Assembly: GCA_023413015.1 (NCBI GenBank)
Contig: JAEZQR010000191.1
Location: 1 to 7,489 of the forward strand
DNA length: 7,489 bases
Direction: 5' to 3'
Source of the DNA: Pseudomonadota bacterium
GTDB lineage: Bacteria; Pseudomonadota; Alphaproteobacteria; Sphingomonadales; Sphingomonadaceae
The translations under genes and the position numbers were made by a program. Shown here one piece after another: positions 1 to 7,489 of the stretch. Under the pieces are notes generated by a model. It saw nothing but the letters and a program-made list of their open reading frames with translations. It had not been told where the DNA came from and searched no databases. The first letter of the stretch is position 1. Each line of letters begins with the position of its first letter.

Positions 1-40
1 GGGGGGGGGGGGCCCCCCTCCCCCGGCGGGCCCGGGCCGC
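1..40. other. Low-complexity G/C end, probable sequence artefact
   Basis: The window opens with 12 consecutive G, then a C run and a stretch made almost wholly of G and C up to about base 40. The nadB frame stays open through it, but it would encode only Gly, Pro and one Glu, whereas the enzyme up to about base 42 is typical in composition. I infer a contig end of poor quality rather than real coding sequence. The bases themselves are plain to see; the artefact reading is inference. Confidence 0.6.
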
Positions 41-569
41 CTTCGAGGTGGCGGTCGGTGATGAGGTCCACGCCGACGCGGTCCGGCGCCAGCGTGATGT
101 TGGGATGGGCGCGCGCGGCGCGTTCAAGCGCCTGCTGCACCGCCCAGCCGGTGGCATCGTCGACATGGACGATCCGGCGGCGGGAGTGGCCGCCCTCCTG
201 CGTCAGATGGAAACGCTCGCGCTCGCCGGGATTGAAGGGCACGCCGAGATCGGCGAGCCGCAGGATCGCGGCGGGCGCATTCTCGACGACGAACTCGACG
301 GCGCGGCGGTCGTTCAGCCCAGCGCCGGCGATCATCGTGTCCTCGATATGGCTCTCGAAGGTGTCGCCTTCCTCAAGCACCGCGGCGATGCCGCCCTGCG
401 CCCAAGCGGTCGATCCGGCCGAGAGATCGCCCTTCGACAGCACCACGACGCGGGCGTGGTCGGCGAGGTTCAACGCCGCCGTCAGCCCGGCGGCACCGGA
501 CCCGATGATGACGACGTCGTACTCATGAGCCTCGGCGGCCGGTGCGCGCTTTGCCATGACAGCCGACAT
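1..569 (-). CDS. nadB: L-aspartate oxidase NadB, N-terminal part (3' end off window)
   Basis: This is the FAD enzyme that oxidises L-aspartate to iminoaspartate, which quinolinate synthase NadA uses in the first steps of de novo NAD synthesis in the cytosol. Translation from the ATG at 557 gives a Rossmann FAD-binding start, YDVVIIGSGAAGLTAALNLA (residues 13-32), then STAWAQGGIAA, and then LTQEGGHSRRRIVH with DDATG. These are the characteristic signatures of the aspartate oxidase/succinate dehydrogenase flavoprotein family, and the EGGHS-RRI-H-DATG block is the NadB form. Only about 175 credible residues of a protein usually near 520-540 are present; the last 13 or so codons fall in the damaged window end. 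Two in-frame ATGs are possible, 569 and 557, and neither has a clear Shine-Dalgarno site. The start lies 27 bases after the M20 peptidase stop, so it is probably cotranscribed. nadA and nadC would be expected further left but cannot be seen. Confidence 0.93.
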   Translation of the reverse strand, partial: MSAVMAKRAPAAEAHEYDVVIIGSGAAGLTAALNLADHARVVVLSKGDLSAGSTAWAQGGIAAVLEEGDTFESHIEDTMIAGAGLNDRRAVEFVVENAPAAILRLADLGVPFNPGERERFHLTQEGGHSRRRIVHVDDATGWAVQQALERAARAHPNITLAPDRVGVDLITDRHLEGGPGPPGEGGPPP

Positions 570-596
570 AGCGCGCGCAACCGGCGGGTCAAAGGC

Positions 597-2015
<1,419 letters not shown>

Positions 2016-2034
2016 ATCCAGTCTCCGTTCGTAT

Positions 2035-3015
2035 TCAGGCCGCGACCGCGCCCGAGCGGGTCAGCGCGAGGAAAACATCTTCAAGGTCGGCTTCCTGCGT
2101 CGAAACGTCGACGATGCCGAGGCCGGCCTCGGTCAGCGCATGAAGGACGGCGCCGGCCTGCGTCTCGCGCTTGTCGTAGGTGATGGCGAGCTGGCGCGGA
2201 CCGTTCAGCTCGACCCTGCCGACGTTGAGCGCGGCGGGCGCCATATCAAGGTCGCGGTCGATGGTAACGAGCACCACCTTCTCCTGCGCTGTCGCCAGCA
2301 GCTTGCCGGTCTCGGCGTTGGCGACGACGCGGCCGTGATTGATGATCGCGATGCGGTCGCAGAGCGCCTCGGCCTCTTCGAGATAGTGCGTGGTGAGCAC
2401 GATCGTGGTGCCGTTCGCGTGCAGCTCGCGCACATAGGCCCAGAGTTGCTGCCGGAGCTCGATGTCGACGCCGGCGGTCGGCTCGTCGAGGACGAGGATC
2501 GGCGGGTTGTGGACCAGCGCCTTGGCGACGAGCAGGCGGCGCTTCATGCCGCCCGACAACGTGCGCGCATAGGCATGCGCCTTGTCTTCGAGGCGGACGG
2601 CGCGAAGGATGTCCATCGTGCGGCGCTGGGCCTTGGGCACGCCGTACAGGCCGCCCTGGATCTCGAGCACCTCGTAGGGCGTGAAGAAGGCGTCGAACAC
2701 GACCTCCTGTGGCACGATGCCGATCGAGGCCTTGGCGTTGCGCGGGTGCGCGTCGATGTCGAAGCCCCAGATGCTAGCCGATCCGCCGGTCTTGTTCACC
2801 AGTCCGGCCAGGATGTTGATCGTCGTCGACTTGCCGGCGCCGTTGGGGCCCAGAAGCCCGAACATGCTCCCGCGCGGCACGTCGAGGTCGATGCCGTGCA
2901 GTGCCACCTTGCCGTTCGCATAGGTCTTCTCGAGGCCGCGGATGGAGATCGCCGATTGGGTCATGGCCACCGCCATAGCCGGTCGGGGCGCGGAAGGCCA
3001 AGCCGGCGTCTGCAC
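2035..3015 (-). CDS. ABC transporter ATP-binding protein (ABC-2/CcmA-type)
   Basis: This is a cytoplasmic ATPase that would power an ABC-2-type exporter. Numbered from the GTG start, it shows Walker A GPNGAGKST (56-64), Q-loop Gln103, signature LSGGMKRR (153-160), Walker B ILVLDEP (173-179), D-loop AGVD and switch His210 in LTTHYLEEAEALCD. The C-terminal extension ending in LEDVFLALTR is typical of the COG1131 drug/polysaccharide/haem-exporter ATPases. The start is uncertain. A GTG at 3015 has AGAGGA four bases upstream, but the conserved domain begins near the ATGs at 2976 and 2964, which lack a good ribosome site, so the first 17 residues may not be translated. The gene heads the leftward cluster. 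No membrane permease lies next to it, since the following gene is a peptidase. The partner must be elsewhere, so the cargo is unknown. Confidence 0.93.
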   Translation of the reverse strand: MQTPAWPSAPRPAMAVAMTQSAISIRGLEKTYANGKVALHGIDLDVPRGSMFGLLGPNGAGKSTTINILAGLVNKTGGSASIWGFDIDAHPRNAKASIGIVPQEVVFDAFFTPYEVLEIQGGLYGVPKAQRRTMDILRAVRLEDKAHAYARTLSGGMKRRLLVAKALVHNPPILVLDEPTAGVDIELRQQLWAYVRELHANGTTIVLTTHYLEEAEALCDRIAIINHGRVVANAETGKLLATAQEKVVLVTIDRDLDMAPAALNVGRVELNGPRQLAITYDKRETQAGAVLHALTEAGLGIVDVSTQEADLEDVFLALTRSGAVAA

Positions 3016-3019
3016 AACT

Positions 3020-3025
3020 TCCTCT
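3020..3025 (-). promoter_or_regulatory. Ribosome-binding site supporting a GTG start
   Basis: On the minus strand AGAGGA ends four bases before the GTG at 3015. This is a better match to the anti-Shine-Dalgarno sequence than anything upstream of the ATGs at 2976 or 2964, and it is the only argument for the longer ABC ATPase. Confidence 0.45.
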
Positions 3026-3040
3026 GGCGAAACGCCCCGC

Positions 3041-3055
3041 GGCTTTGCTAAAGCC
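3041..3055. promoter_or_regulatory. Perfect 6-bp dyad in the divergent start region
   Basis: GGCTTT and AAAGCC form a perfect inverted repeat around a three-base centre, in the 47 bases between the two divergent start codons and ending seven bases before the zinc-finger ATG. It could be an operator half-site pair or a small mRNA hairpin covering the zinc-finger ribosome site. No clear -35/-10 pair is visible. A 6-bp dyad can also arise by chance, so the function is speculative. Confidence 0.25.
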
Positions 3056-3062
3056 CGCCTCC

Positions 3063-3260
3063 ATGGAAACGATCCCGCCGCCCGAAACCATCACTGTCGA
3101 TTCGACCCGCGTCGCCTGCGACGGCGATGAAGGCCCGCTCGGCCACCCGCGCGTGTGGCTGCAGATGGGCGCCGAAGGCTGGGTCGACTGCGGCTATTGC
3201 GACCGGCGCTTCATTTTGAAGGGTGGTCCGGCGGACAAGACGGCTGCAAAGCTCGGCTGA
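3063..3260 (+). CDS. CHCC-type zinc-finger domain protein (small)
   Basis: This 65-residue protein carries the pattern Cys19-x8-His28-x14-Cys43-x2-Cys46 (ACDGDEGPLGHPRVWL, then DCGYCDRRFIL). That is the zf-CHCC signature (PF10276 family), related to the zinc-binding tail of the mitochondrial complex I subunit NDUFS6. Short proteins of this type are common in alphaproteobacteria, and a role linked to respiratory complex I is known only for the mitochondrial relatives. The ATG at 3063 is preferred over an in-frame TTG at 3045, because the shorter start gives the usual compact length; neither has an obvious Shine-Dalgarno site. The stop is only 9 bases before tldD, so the two genes are probably cotranscribed. 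The gene diverges from the ABC ATPase. A regulatory DNA-binding role is less likely than a structural or metal-binding one. Confidence 0.88.
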   Translation: METIPPPETITVDSTRVACDGDEGPLGHPRVWLQMGAEGWVDCGYCDRRFILKGGPADKTAAKLG

Positions 3261-3269
3261 TCGCCCTAC

Positions 3270-4709
3270 ATGGGGTCGATGACCAGTATCGATCCTGCCT
3301 CCGTCTTCTACCGCGACACCGAGCTCGATCCCGACCGCACCGCCCGCCTTGTCGGCGAGGCGCTGGACGGTTGCGACGACGGCGAGCTCTTCCTGCAATG
3401 GCAGGCGTCCGAGAGCTTTGCGTTCGACGACGGTCGGCTGAAGGCGGCGACCTTCGACACCAGCCAGGGCTTCGGCCTGCGCGGCGTGGCGGGCGAGACG
3501 ACCGCCTTCGCGCATGCCAACGAGCTGTCGGAAGCAGCGATCCGACGCGCCGCCGAGACGGTGGCGGTAGTGAAGTCGGGCCACGGCGGCACGGTCGCCG
3601 CGCCGCCGGCGCGTACCAACCGGCATCTCTACACCGACGCGGACCCGCTGTCGGCGATCCCGTTCGCGAAGAAGGTCGCGCTCCTGCAGGAGATCGACGC
3701 GGCGGCGCGGGCGCGCGATCCGCGGGTCCGGCAGGTGTCGGCCTCGCTGCTCGGCAGCTGGGGTGTGGTCGAGATCGTGCGGCCGGACGGTCAGCGCGTG
3801 CGCGACGTGCGCCCGCTGGTGCGGCTGAACGTGCAGATCGTCGTCGAGCAGAACGGGCGGCGCGAGAGCGGCTTCCACGGGCTCGGCGGCCGCTACCTCT
3901 ATGATCGGCTGTTCGAGCCGGCGACCTGGAACCGCGCGATCGACATCGCGCTCGACCAGGCGATCGTGAACCTCGACGCGGTCGCCGCGCCGGCCGGCGA
4001 GATGACGGTGGTGCTGGGGCCGGGCTGGCCGGGCGTGCTGCTGCACGAGGCGGTGGGCCACGGGCTCGAAGGCGATTTCAATCGCAAAGGCCACTCGGCC
4101 TTCGCCGGGCTCCTCGGCCAGCGCGTCGCGGCACCGGGCGTGACGGTGGTGGACGACGGCTCGATCGCCGACCGGCGCGGCTCGCTGTCGGTCGACGACG
4201 AGGGCACGCCGACCAGCCGCACCGTGCTGATCGAGGACGGCATCCTGAAAGGCTATATGCAGGACCGGCTCAACGCGCGGCTGATGGGCGTCGAGCCGAC
4301 CGGCAACGGGCGGCGTGAATCCTACGCGCATGCGCCGATGCCGCGCATGACCAACACCTTCATGCTCGCCGGCAACGACGATCCGGCCGAGATTCTCGCG
4401 CGAACGAAGAGCGGCATCTACGCCAAGAGCTTCGGCGGCGGTCAGGTCGACATCACCAGCGGCAAGTTCGTCTTTTCCTGCACCGAGGCGTACCGGATCG
4501 AGAACGGCAAGCTCGGCGCGCCGATCAAGGGCGCAACGCTGATCGGCAACGGGCCCGATGTGCTGACGCGCGTGAAGGCGATCGGCAATGATCTCGAACT
4601 CGACGAGGGCGTCGGCATCTGCGGCAAGGGCGGCCAGTCGGTGCCCGCCGGCGTCGGCCAGCCGACGCTGCTGATCGAAGGTCTGACCGTCGGTGGCACC
4701 GCCGCCTGA
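3270..4709 (+). CDS. tldD: Metalloprotease TldD
   Basis: TldD forms a heterodimer with TldE (PmbA), a cytosolic zinc protease that degrades unfolded peptides. In E. coli it trims the microcin B17 leader and helps turn over the CcdA antitoxin. The 479 residues match the usual length of about 480. The zinc motif HEAVGH (His259, Glu260, His264) sits in LLHEAVGHGLEGDF, and FSCTEAY supplies the probable third ligand, Cys404. The N-terminal half is the TldD/PmbA domain, and DDEGTPTSRTVLIEDG and the MPRMTNTF region are typical of the C-terminal half. The ATG at 3270 gives the coordinates. An in-frame ATG at 3279, preceded closely by GGGG and giving MTSIDP, is an equally plausible start. It lies 9 or 18 bases after the zinc-finger gene. 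No tldE gene is present in this window, as is common since the partner is often unlinked. The reading frame is intact. Confidence 0.97.
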   Translation: MGSMTSIDPASVFYRDTELDPDRTARLVGEALDGCDDGELFLQWQASESFAFDDGRLKAATFDTSQGFGLRGVAGETTAFAHANELSEAAIRRAAETVAVVKSGHGGTVAAPPARTNRHLYTDADPLSAIPFAKKVALLQEIDAAARARDPRVRQVSASLLGSWGVVEIVRPDGQRVRDVRPLVRLNVQIVVEQNGRRESGFHGLGGRYLYDRLFEPATWNRAIDIALDQAIVNLDAVAAPAGEMTVVLGPGWPGVLLHEAVGHGLEGDFNRKGHSAFAGLLGQRVAAPGVTVVDDGSIADRRGSLSVDDEGTPTSRTVLIEDGILKGYMQDRLNARLMGVEPTGNGRRESYAHAPMPRMTNTFMLAGNDDPAEILARTKSGIYAKSFGGGQVDITSGKFVFSCTEAYRIENGKLGAPIKGATLIGNGPDVLTRVKAIGNDLELDEGVGICGKGGQSVPAGVGQPTLLIEGLTVGGTAA

Positions 4710-4715
4710 TTCCGA

Positions 4716-4827
4716 CGTCCTCCCCTGTGCGGGGAAGACGACTCGCACCCGCAGGTGCGAGCGCGGAGGGCGACGGCCGGCCCCGAACACGCCGCCCTCC
4801 CGCCTGCCATCCTGACGCAAGTCAGGA
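4716..4827. repeat. Four-hairpin intergenic element downstream of tldD
   Basis: Four inverted repeats follow each other within 112 bases. H1 is 4716-4725 with 4731-4740 (nine of ten pairs, five-base loop). H2 is 4742-4749 with 4754-4761 (8 bp perfect, loop CGCA). H3 is 4765-4772 with 4793-4800 (8 bp perfect, 20-base loop). H4 is 4810-4816 with 4821-4827 (7 bp perfect, loop GCAA, a GNRA tetraloop). The stems were read directly from the sequence. The element starts six bases after the tldD stop. None of the stems is followed by a T run, so a classic intrinsic terminator is not shown. Palindromic dispersed elements of this kind are frequent between genes of sphingomonads, but membership in such a family is inference. 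It could act as an mRNA 3' end stabiliser or transcription end for tldD. Confidence 0.6.
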
Positions 4828-5005
4828 CCTCCGAGGGATTGGCCGCCGAGGTCGATGGAGCCGTCGAACCCACTGCAGCCTCGCCCGCTCGAACACCGCA
4901 TGCCGCGCCTTCCCTTTGGGTCCGCTGTCAGCCCATTGCGGAAGTTGAACATCAACCGCGCGCAAGAGCCCTCGCCTTTTCGAGCGTATGGCTTAGGCTG
5001 GCCGC
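4828..5005. other. Gene-free spacer before the RibD-like gene
   Basis: After the hairpin cluster I see no convincing coding sequence on either strand. A TTGAAC at 4945-4950 resembles a -35 box, but there is no -10 match at the right distance, so I do not call a promoter. TAGG at about 4994-4997 may serve as a weak ribosome site for the gene starting at 5006. Confidence 0.5.
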
Positions 5006-5563
5006 ATGGGACTATTGACCTTCAGCATAAACGTTACCCTGGACGGCTGCGTCGACCATCAGGAGGGGATCGCTGACGACGAGACGCACGCGTTCTTCAC
5101 CCACCAGATGGACGACAGCGGGGCGATGCTCTGGGGCCGCATCACCTACGAGATGATGGAGAGCTACTGGCCGGCGGTCGCTCGCGGCGACGTGGAAGCG
5201 CCGCCGGTGATACGCGAGTGGGCGGTCAAGCTGGAGGCCAAGCCCAAGTATGTGGTGTCGTCGACGCGAAAGGACTTCCCGTGGAACAACAGCCACCACA
5301 TCGCCGACGACTTGCGACTAGGCGTGCAAAGGCTCAAGGACGCGACTCCGGCAGGCGTGCTCCTTGGTAGCGGCAGCCTCGCAACCGAGCTGGACCGGCT
5401 GGATCTGATCGACGAGTACAAGCTCCTCGTCCACCCCCGGATCGCCGGCCACGGCCCGACCCTGTACCAGGGCGGGCTGCCCGGTACGCGACGGCTTGAT
5501 CTGGTCTCGGCGCAACCGTTCCGCAACGGCGCGGTCGCCATGCACTACCGGCGTGAACGCTGA
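5006..5563 (+). CDS. Dihydrofolate reductase family / RibD C-terminal domain protein
   Basis: This 185-residue single-domain protein has the fold of the RibD C-terminal reductase (PF01872), the family of YyaP/YwjB-type proteins, which probably bind NADPH. Visible signatures are the N-terminal strand LTFSINVTLDG (4-14), LWGRITYEMM (42-51), the strand KYVVSST (81-87), the nucleotide-binding segment LLGSGSLATELDRLDLIDEY (119-138) and VHPRIAGHGPTLY (142-154). Length is normal for the family. The substrate of these stand-alone proteins is generally unknown; they are neither the folate enzyme FolA nor the two-domain RibD of riboflavin synthesis, because no deaminase domain is present. The ATG at 5006 has a weak TAGG site about eight bases upstream. 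It stands alone, with the hairpin element on its left and a convergent minus-strand gene on its right, so it is probably transcribed from its own promoter. Confidence 0.93.
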   Translation: MGLLTFSINVTLDGCVDHQEGIADDETHAFFTHQMDDSGAMLWGRITYEMMESYWPAVARGDVEAPPVIREWAVKLEAKPKYVVSSTRKDFPWNNSHHIADDLRLGVQRLKDATPAGVLLGSGSLATELDRLDLIDEYKLLVHPRIAGHGPTLYQGGLPGTRRLDLVSAQPFRNGAVAMHYRRER

Positions 5564-5775
5564 CTCAGAGCCGCAACGCAGCCGGCTCGGGGGCCTGCGC
5601 GTCCCAGGAGCGCCGCCAATCAACAGTCGGCTTTGCCTGCCTGGAGGTATGGATGAGAACCGATGCACCCAAGCGCCGGACCGCCTGCATTCGAGGCCTT
5701 GGCAGCCTACCTGTACTAGCGGGGTGAGGACAACTGGAGGGGCCAGAAACGTTCCCTTCCCACCCTGAGCAGACC
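5564..5775. other. Convergent intergenic gap, no established gene
   Basis: This gap lies between the RibD-like gene and the minus-strand small gene. A 6-bp stem (GAGCCG at 5568-5573 with CGGCTC at 5583-5588) starts four bases after the RibD-like stop, but no T run follows it, so it is at most a weak terminator. A 24-codon ORF at 5653-5727 on the plus strand has GGAGGT four bases before its ATG; it encodes a short basic peptide without recognisable features and is not called as a gene. Nothing else is supported. Confidence 0.5.
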
Positions 5776-6021
5776 TTAGCGGCACGTCAGGACACGACCC
5801 CAAGCGGACATTGGAGTGGATGCCGCGCAGGTGGCCTTGACGAGCGCTTCGCGCTCTTCGTCCCATTTCTTCCAGACCGACGAATTGCGATCGAGCCGGT
5901 TCACGATGTCGGTCGCCAGCTTCCAGATCGAGTGCGGGTCACGCAGATGGCGCAGCGACGGGCTGCGCACGTACTCGGCGACGAGCTGGCTGACGGCGTG
6001 GACACGCTCCTGGTCAGCCAT
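5776..6021 (-). CDS. Small hypothetical protein, possibly 3'-truncated
   Basis: I do not recognise this 81-residue protein. The ATG at 6021 is well supported: GGAGG stands five bases upstream, so the longer frame starting at TTG 6051 is not needed. The product is soluble, with no signal peptide or membrane segment. It has a probable helical N-terminal half (ERVHAVSQLVAEYVRSP, then SIWKLATDIVNRLDR) and a charged stretch, VWKKWDEEREALVKAT. After about residue 67 the character changes to CAASTPMSAWGRVLTCR, which reads less like a protein core and could be non-homologous sequence joined to a broken gene. That would make it a truncated form of a longer protein, but this is inference from composition only. 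It converges on the RibD-like gene and lies 39 bases downstream of another short minus-strand ORF. Confidence 0.6.
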   Translation of the reverse strand: MADQERVHAVSQLVAEYVRSPSLRHLRDPHSIWKLATDIVNRLDRNSSVWKKWDEEREALVKATCAASTPMSAWGRVLTCR

Positions 6022-6026
6022 GGTCG

Positions 6027-6031
6027 CCTCC
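6027..6031 (-). promoter_or_regulatory. Strong ribosome-binding site GGAGG
   Basis: A perfect GGAGG on the minus strand with a five-base spacer to the ATG at 6021 fixes the start of the small hypothetical gene and argues that its 5' end is genuine. Confidence 0.7.
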
Positions 6032-6060
6032 GCGCGCGAATTGTCCTTCAATTGCGGTCG

Positions 6061-6147
6061 CTACTCCATGGACGTCTCGGGATAAACGCCGATATGCTCC
6101 TCGGGTAGCCCCGACACGTTGTTGCTCGACAGCGCCGTGACCTGCAA
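6061..6147 (-). CDS. Possible short ORF or gene remnant, 28 codons
   Basis: On the minus strand a frame closed by TAG at 6061-6063 encodes a peptide ending in SGLPEEHIGVYPETSME. Nearly all of its codons end in G or C, like the real genes here, and its amino-acid make-up looks protein-like. The only start codon in the open stretch is a TTG at 6147, preceded by a weak AGAGAA; the frame has an upstream stop at 6190-6192. It could be a genuine small protein, or the last codons of a gene whose 5' part has been lost. It lies between the probable gyrB terminator and the 81-residue gene, on the same strand. I recognise no family. Confidence 0.3.
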   Translation of the reverse strand: MQVTALSSNNVSGLPEEHIGVYPETSME

Positions 6148-6175
6148 AGCCGGTTCTCTGTGGTCTCTGAATAGA

Positions 6176-6204
6176 AGGCCCGCTGCGGTTTAGGTAGCGG
6201 GCCT
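6176..6204 (-). terminator. Probable transcription terminator of gyrB
   Basis: AGGCCCGCT at 6176-6184 pairs perfectly with AGCGGGCCT at 6196-6204, giving a 9-bp GC-rich stem with an 11-base loop. On the minus strand the stem is followed by TCTATTC, a modest T-rich tail. It lies 110 bases beyond the gyrB stop, with no intervening gene on that strand. The plus strand continues CTGGTTTGC, so some activity in the other direction cannot be excluded. A second, weaker inverted repeat (GCTGGAA 6212-6218 with TTCCAGC 6259-6265, 40-base loop) lies between it and gyrB. Confidence 0.65.
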
Positions 6205-6313
6205 CTGGTTTGCTGGAAGTGCGATCTTGCTCACTTTGGCCGGAAATCAGCCCTATTTTTCCAGCGTTCTGATGAACGATTCCGATCTCCAGCCGGACTG
6301 ACCAAAATGATCA

Positions 6314-7489
<1,176 letters not shown>

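Noticed and set aside
4716..4827. Reading the hairpin cluster as a CRISPR array
   Set aside because: The four stems differ in sequence and there are no repeated direct units or regular spacers.
3048..4955. A 635-codon open frame on the minus strand opposite tldD and the zinc-finger gene
   Set aside because: It is antisense to an intact TldD with all its motifs. Its composition (Arg, Ala, His-rich) is that of a shadow frame, and it runs through the hairpin element as well.
4945..4975. Possible promoter for the RibD-like gene (TTGAAC at 4945-4950)
   Set aside because: No -10-like hexamer stands 16-18 bases downstream, so the hexamer match alone is not enough.
5318..5866. A 182-codon minus-strand frame over the 3' half of the RibD-like gene and the following gap
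   Set aside because: It overlaps the RibD-like gene antisense and also the end of the minus-strand small gene in another frame. No recognisable domain and no ribosome site were seen.
5776..6051. A longer version of the small hypothetical gene starting at TTG 6051
   Set aside because: The ATG at 6021 has GGAGG five bases upstream, while the TTG lacks a good site.
6052..6313. Possible tRNA or small RNA gene between gyrB and the small gene
   Set aside because: No cloverleaf, T-loop GTTCRA motif or acceptor pairing was found; only the terminator-like stem and a weak long-loop repeat are visible.

Overview
The window is high-GC DNA with strong G/C preference at third codon positions. The protein families and the gene order (nadB, M20 peptidase, ABC ATPase, CHCC zinc finger, tldD, and gyrB nearby) fit an alphaproteobacterium, most likely a member of the Sphingomonadales. 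That placement rests on remembered protein resemblance, not on a search. The first ~40 bases (a run of 12 G followed by C/G-only sequence) look like a degraded contig end rather than genome.

Left part (1-3015, minus strand): a compact three-gene cluster reads leftward. It holds an ABC transporter ATPase, an M20-family metallo-dipeptidase and the N-terminal part of L-aspartate oxidase (nadB), with gaps of 19 and 27 bases, so it is probably one transcript. Its start faces a divergent pair on the plus strand across only 47 bases: a 65-residue CHCC zinc-finger protein followed 9 bases later by a full-length TldD metalloprotease.

Middle (4710-5005): a gene-free stretch whose first 118 bases hold four successive hairpins, the best non-coding structure in the window. 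It is followed by a plus-strand RibD/dihydrofolate-reductase-like protein (5006-5563).

Right part (5564-7489): a gene-poor convergent gap, then minus-strand features. These are a small unrecognised gene with a very good ribosome-binding site (81 aa, perhaps truncated at its 3' end), a possible 28-codon ORF or gene remnant upstream of it, a strong hairpin that probably terminates gyrB, and the C-terminal half of gyrB running off the right edge.

The known genes are mostly housekeeping: NAD synthesis, peptide turnover and DNA topology. I see no CRISPR array, insertion sequence, phage module, toxin-antitoxin pair, defence system, tRNA or rRNA. I found no convincing new multi-gene system. The points worth a second look are the four-hairpin element, the short minus-strand ORFs at 5776-6147 and the divergent zinc-finger/ABC start region.
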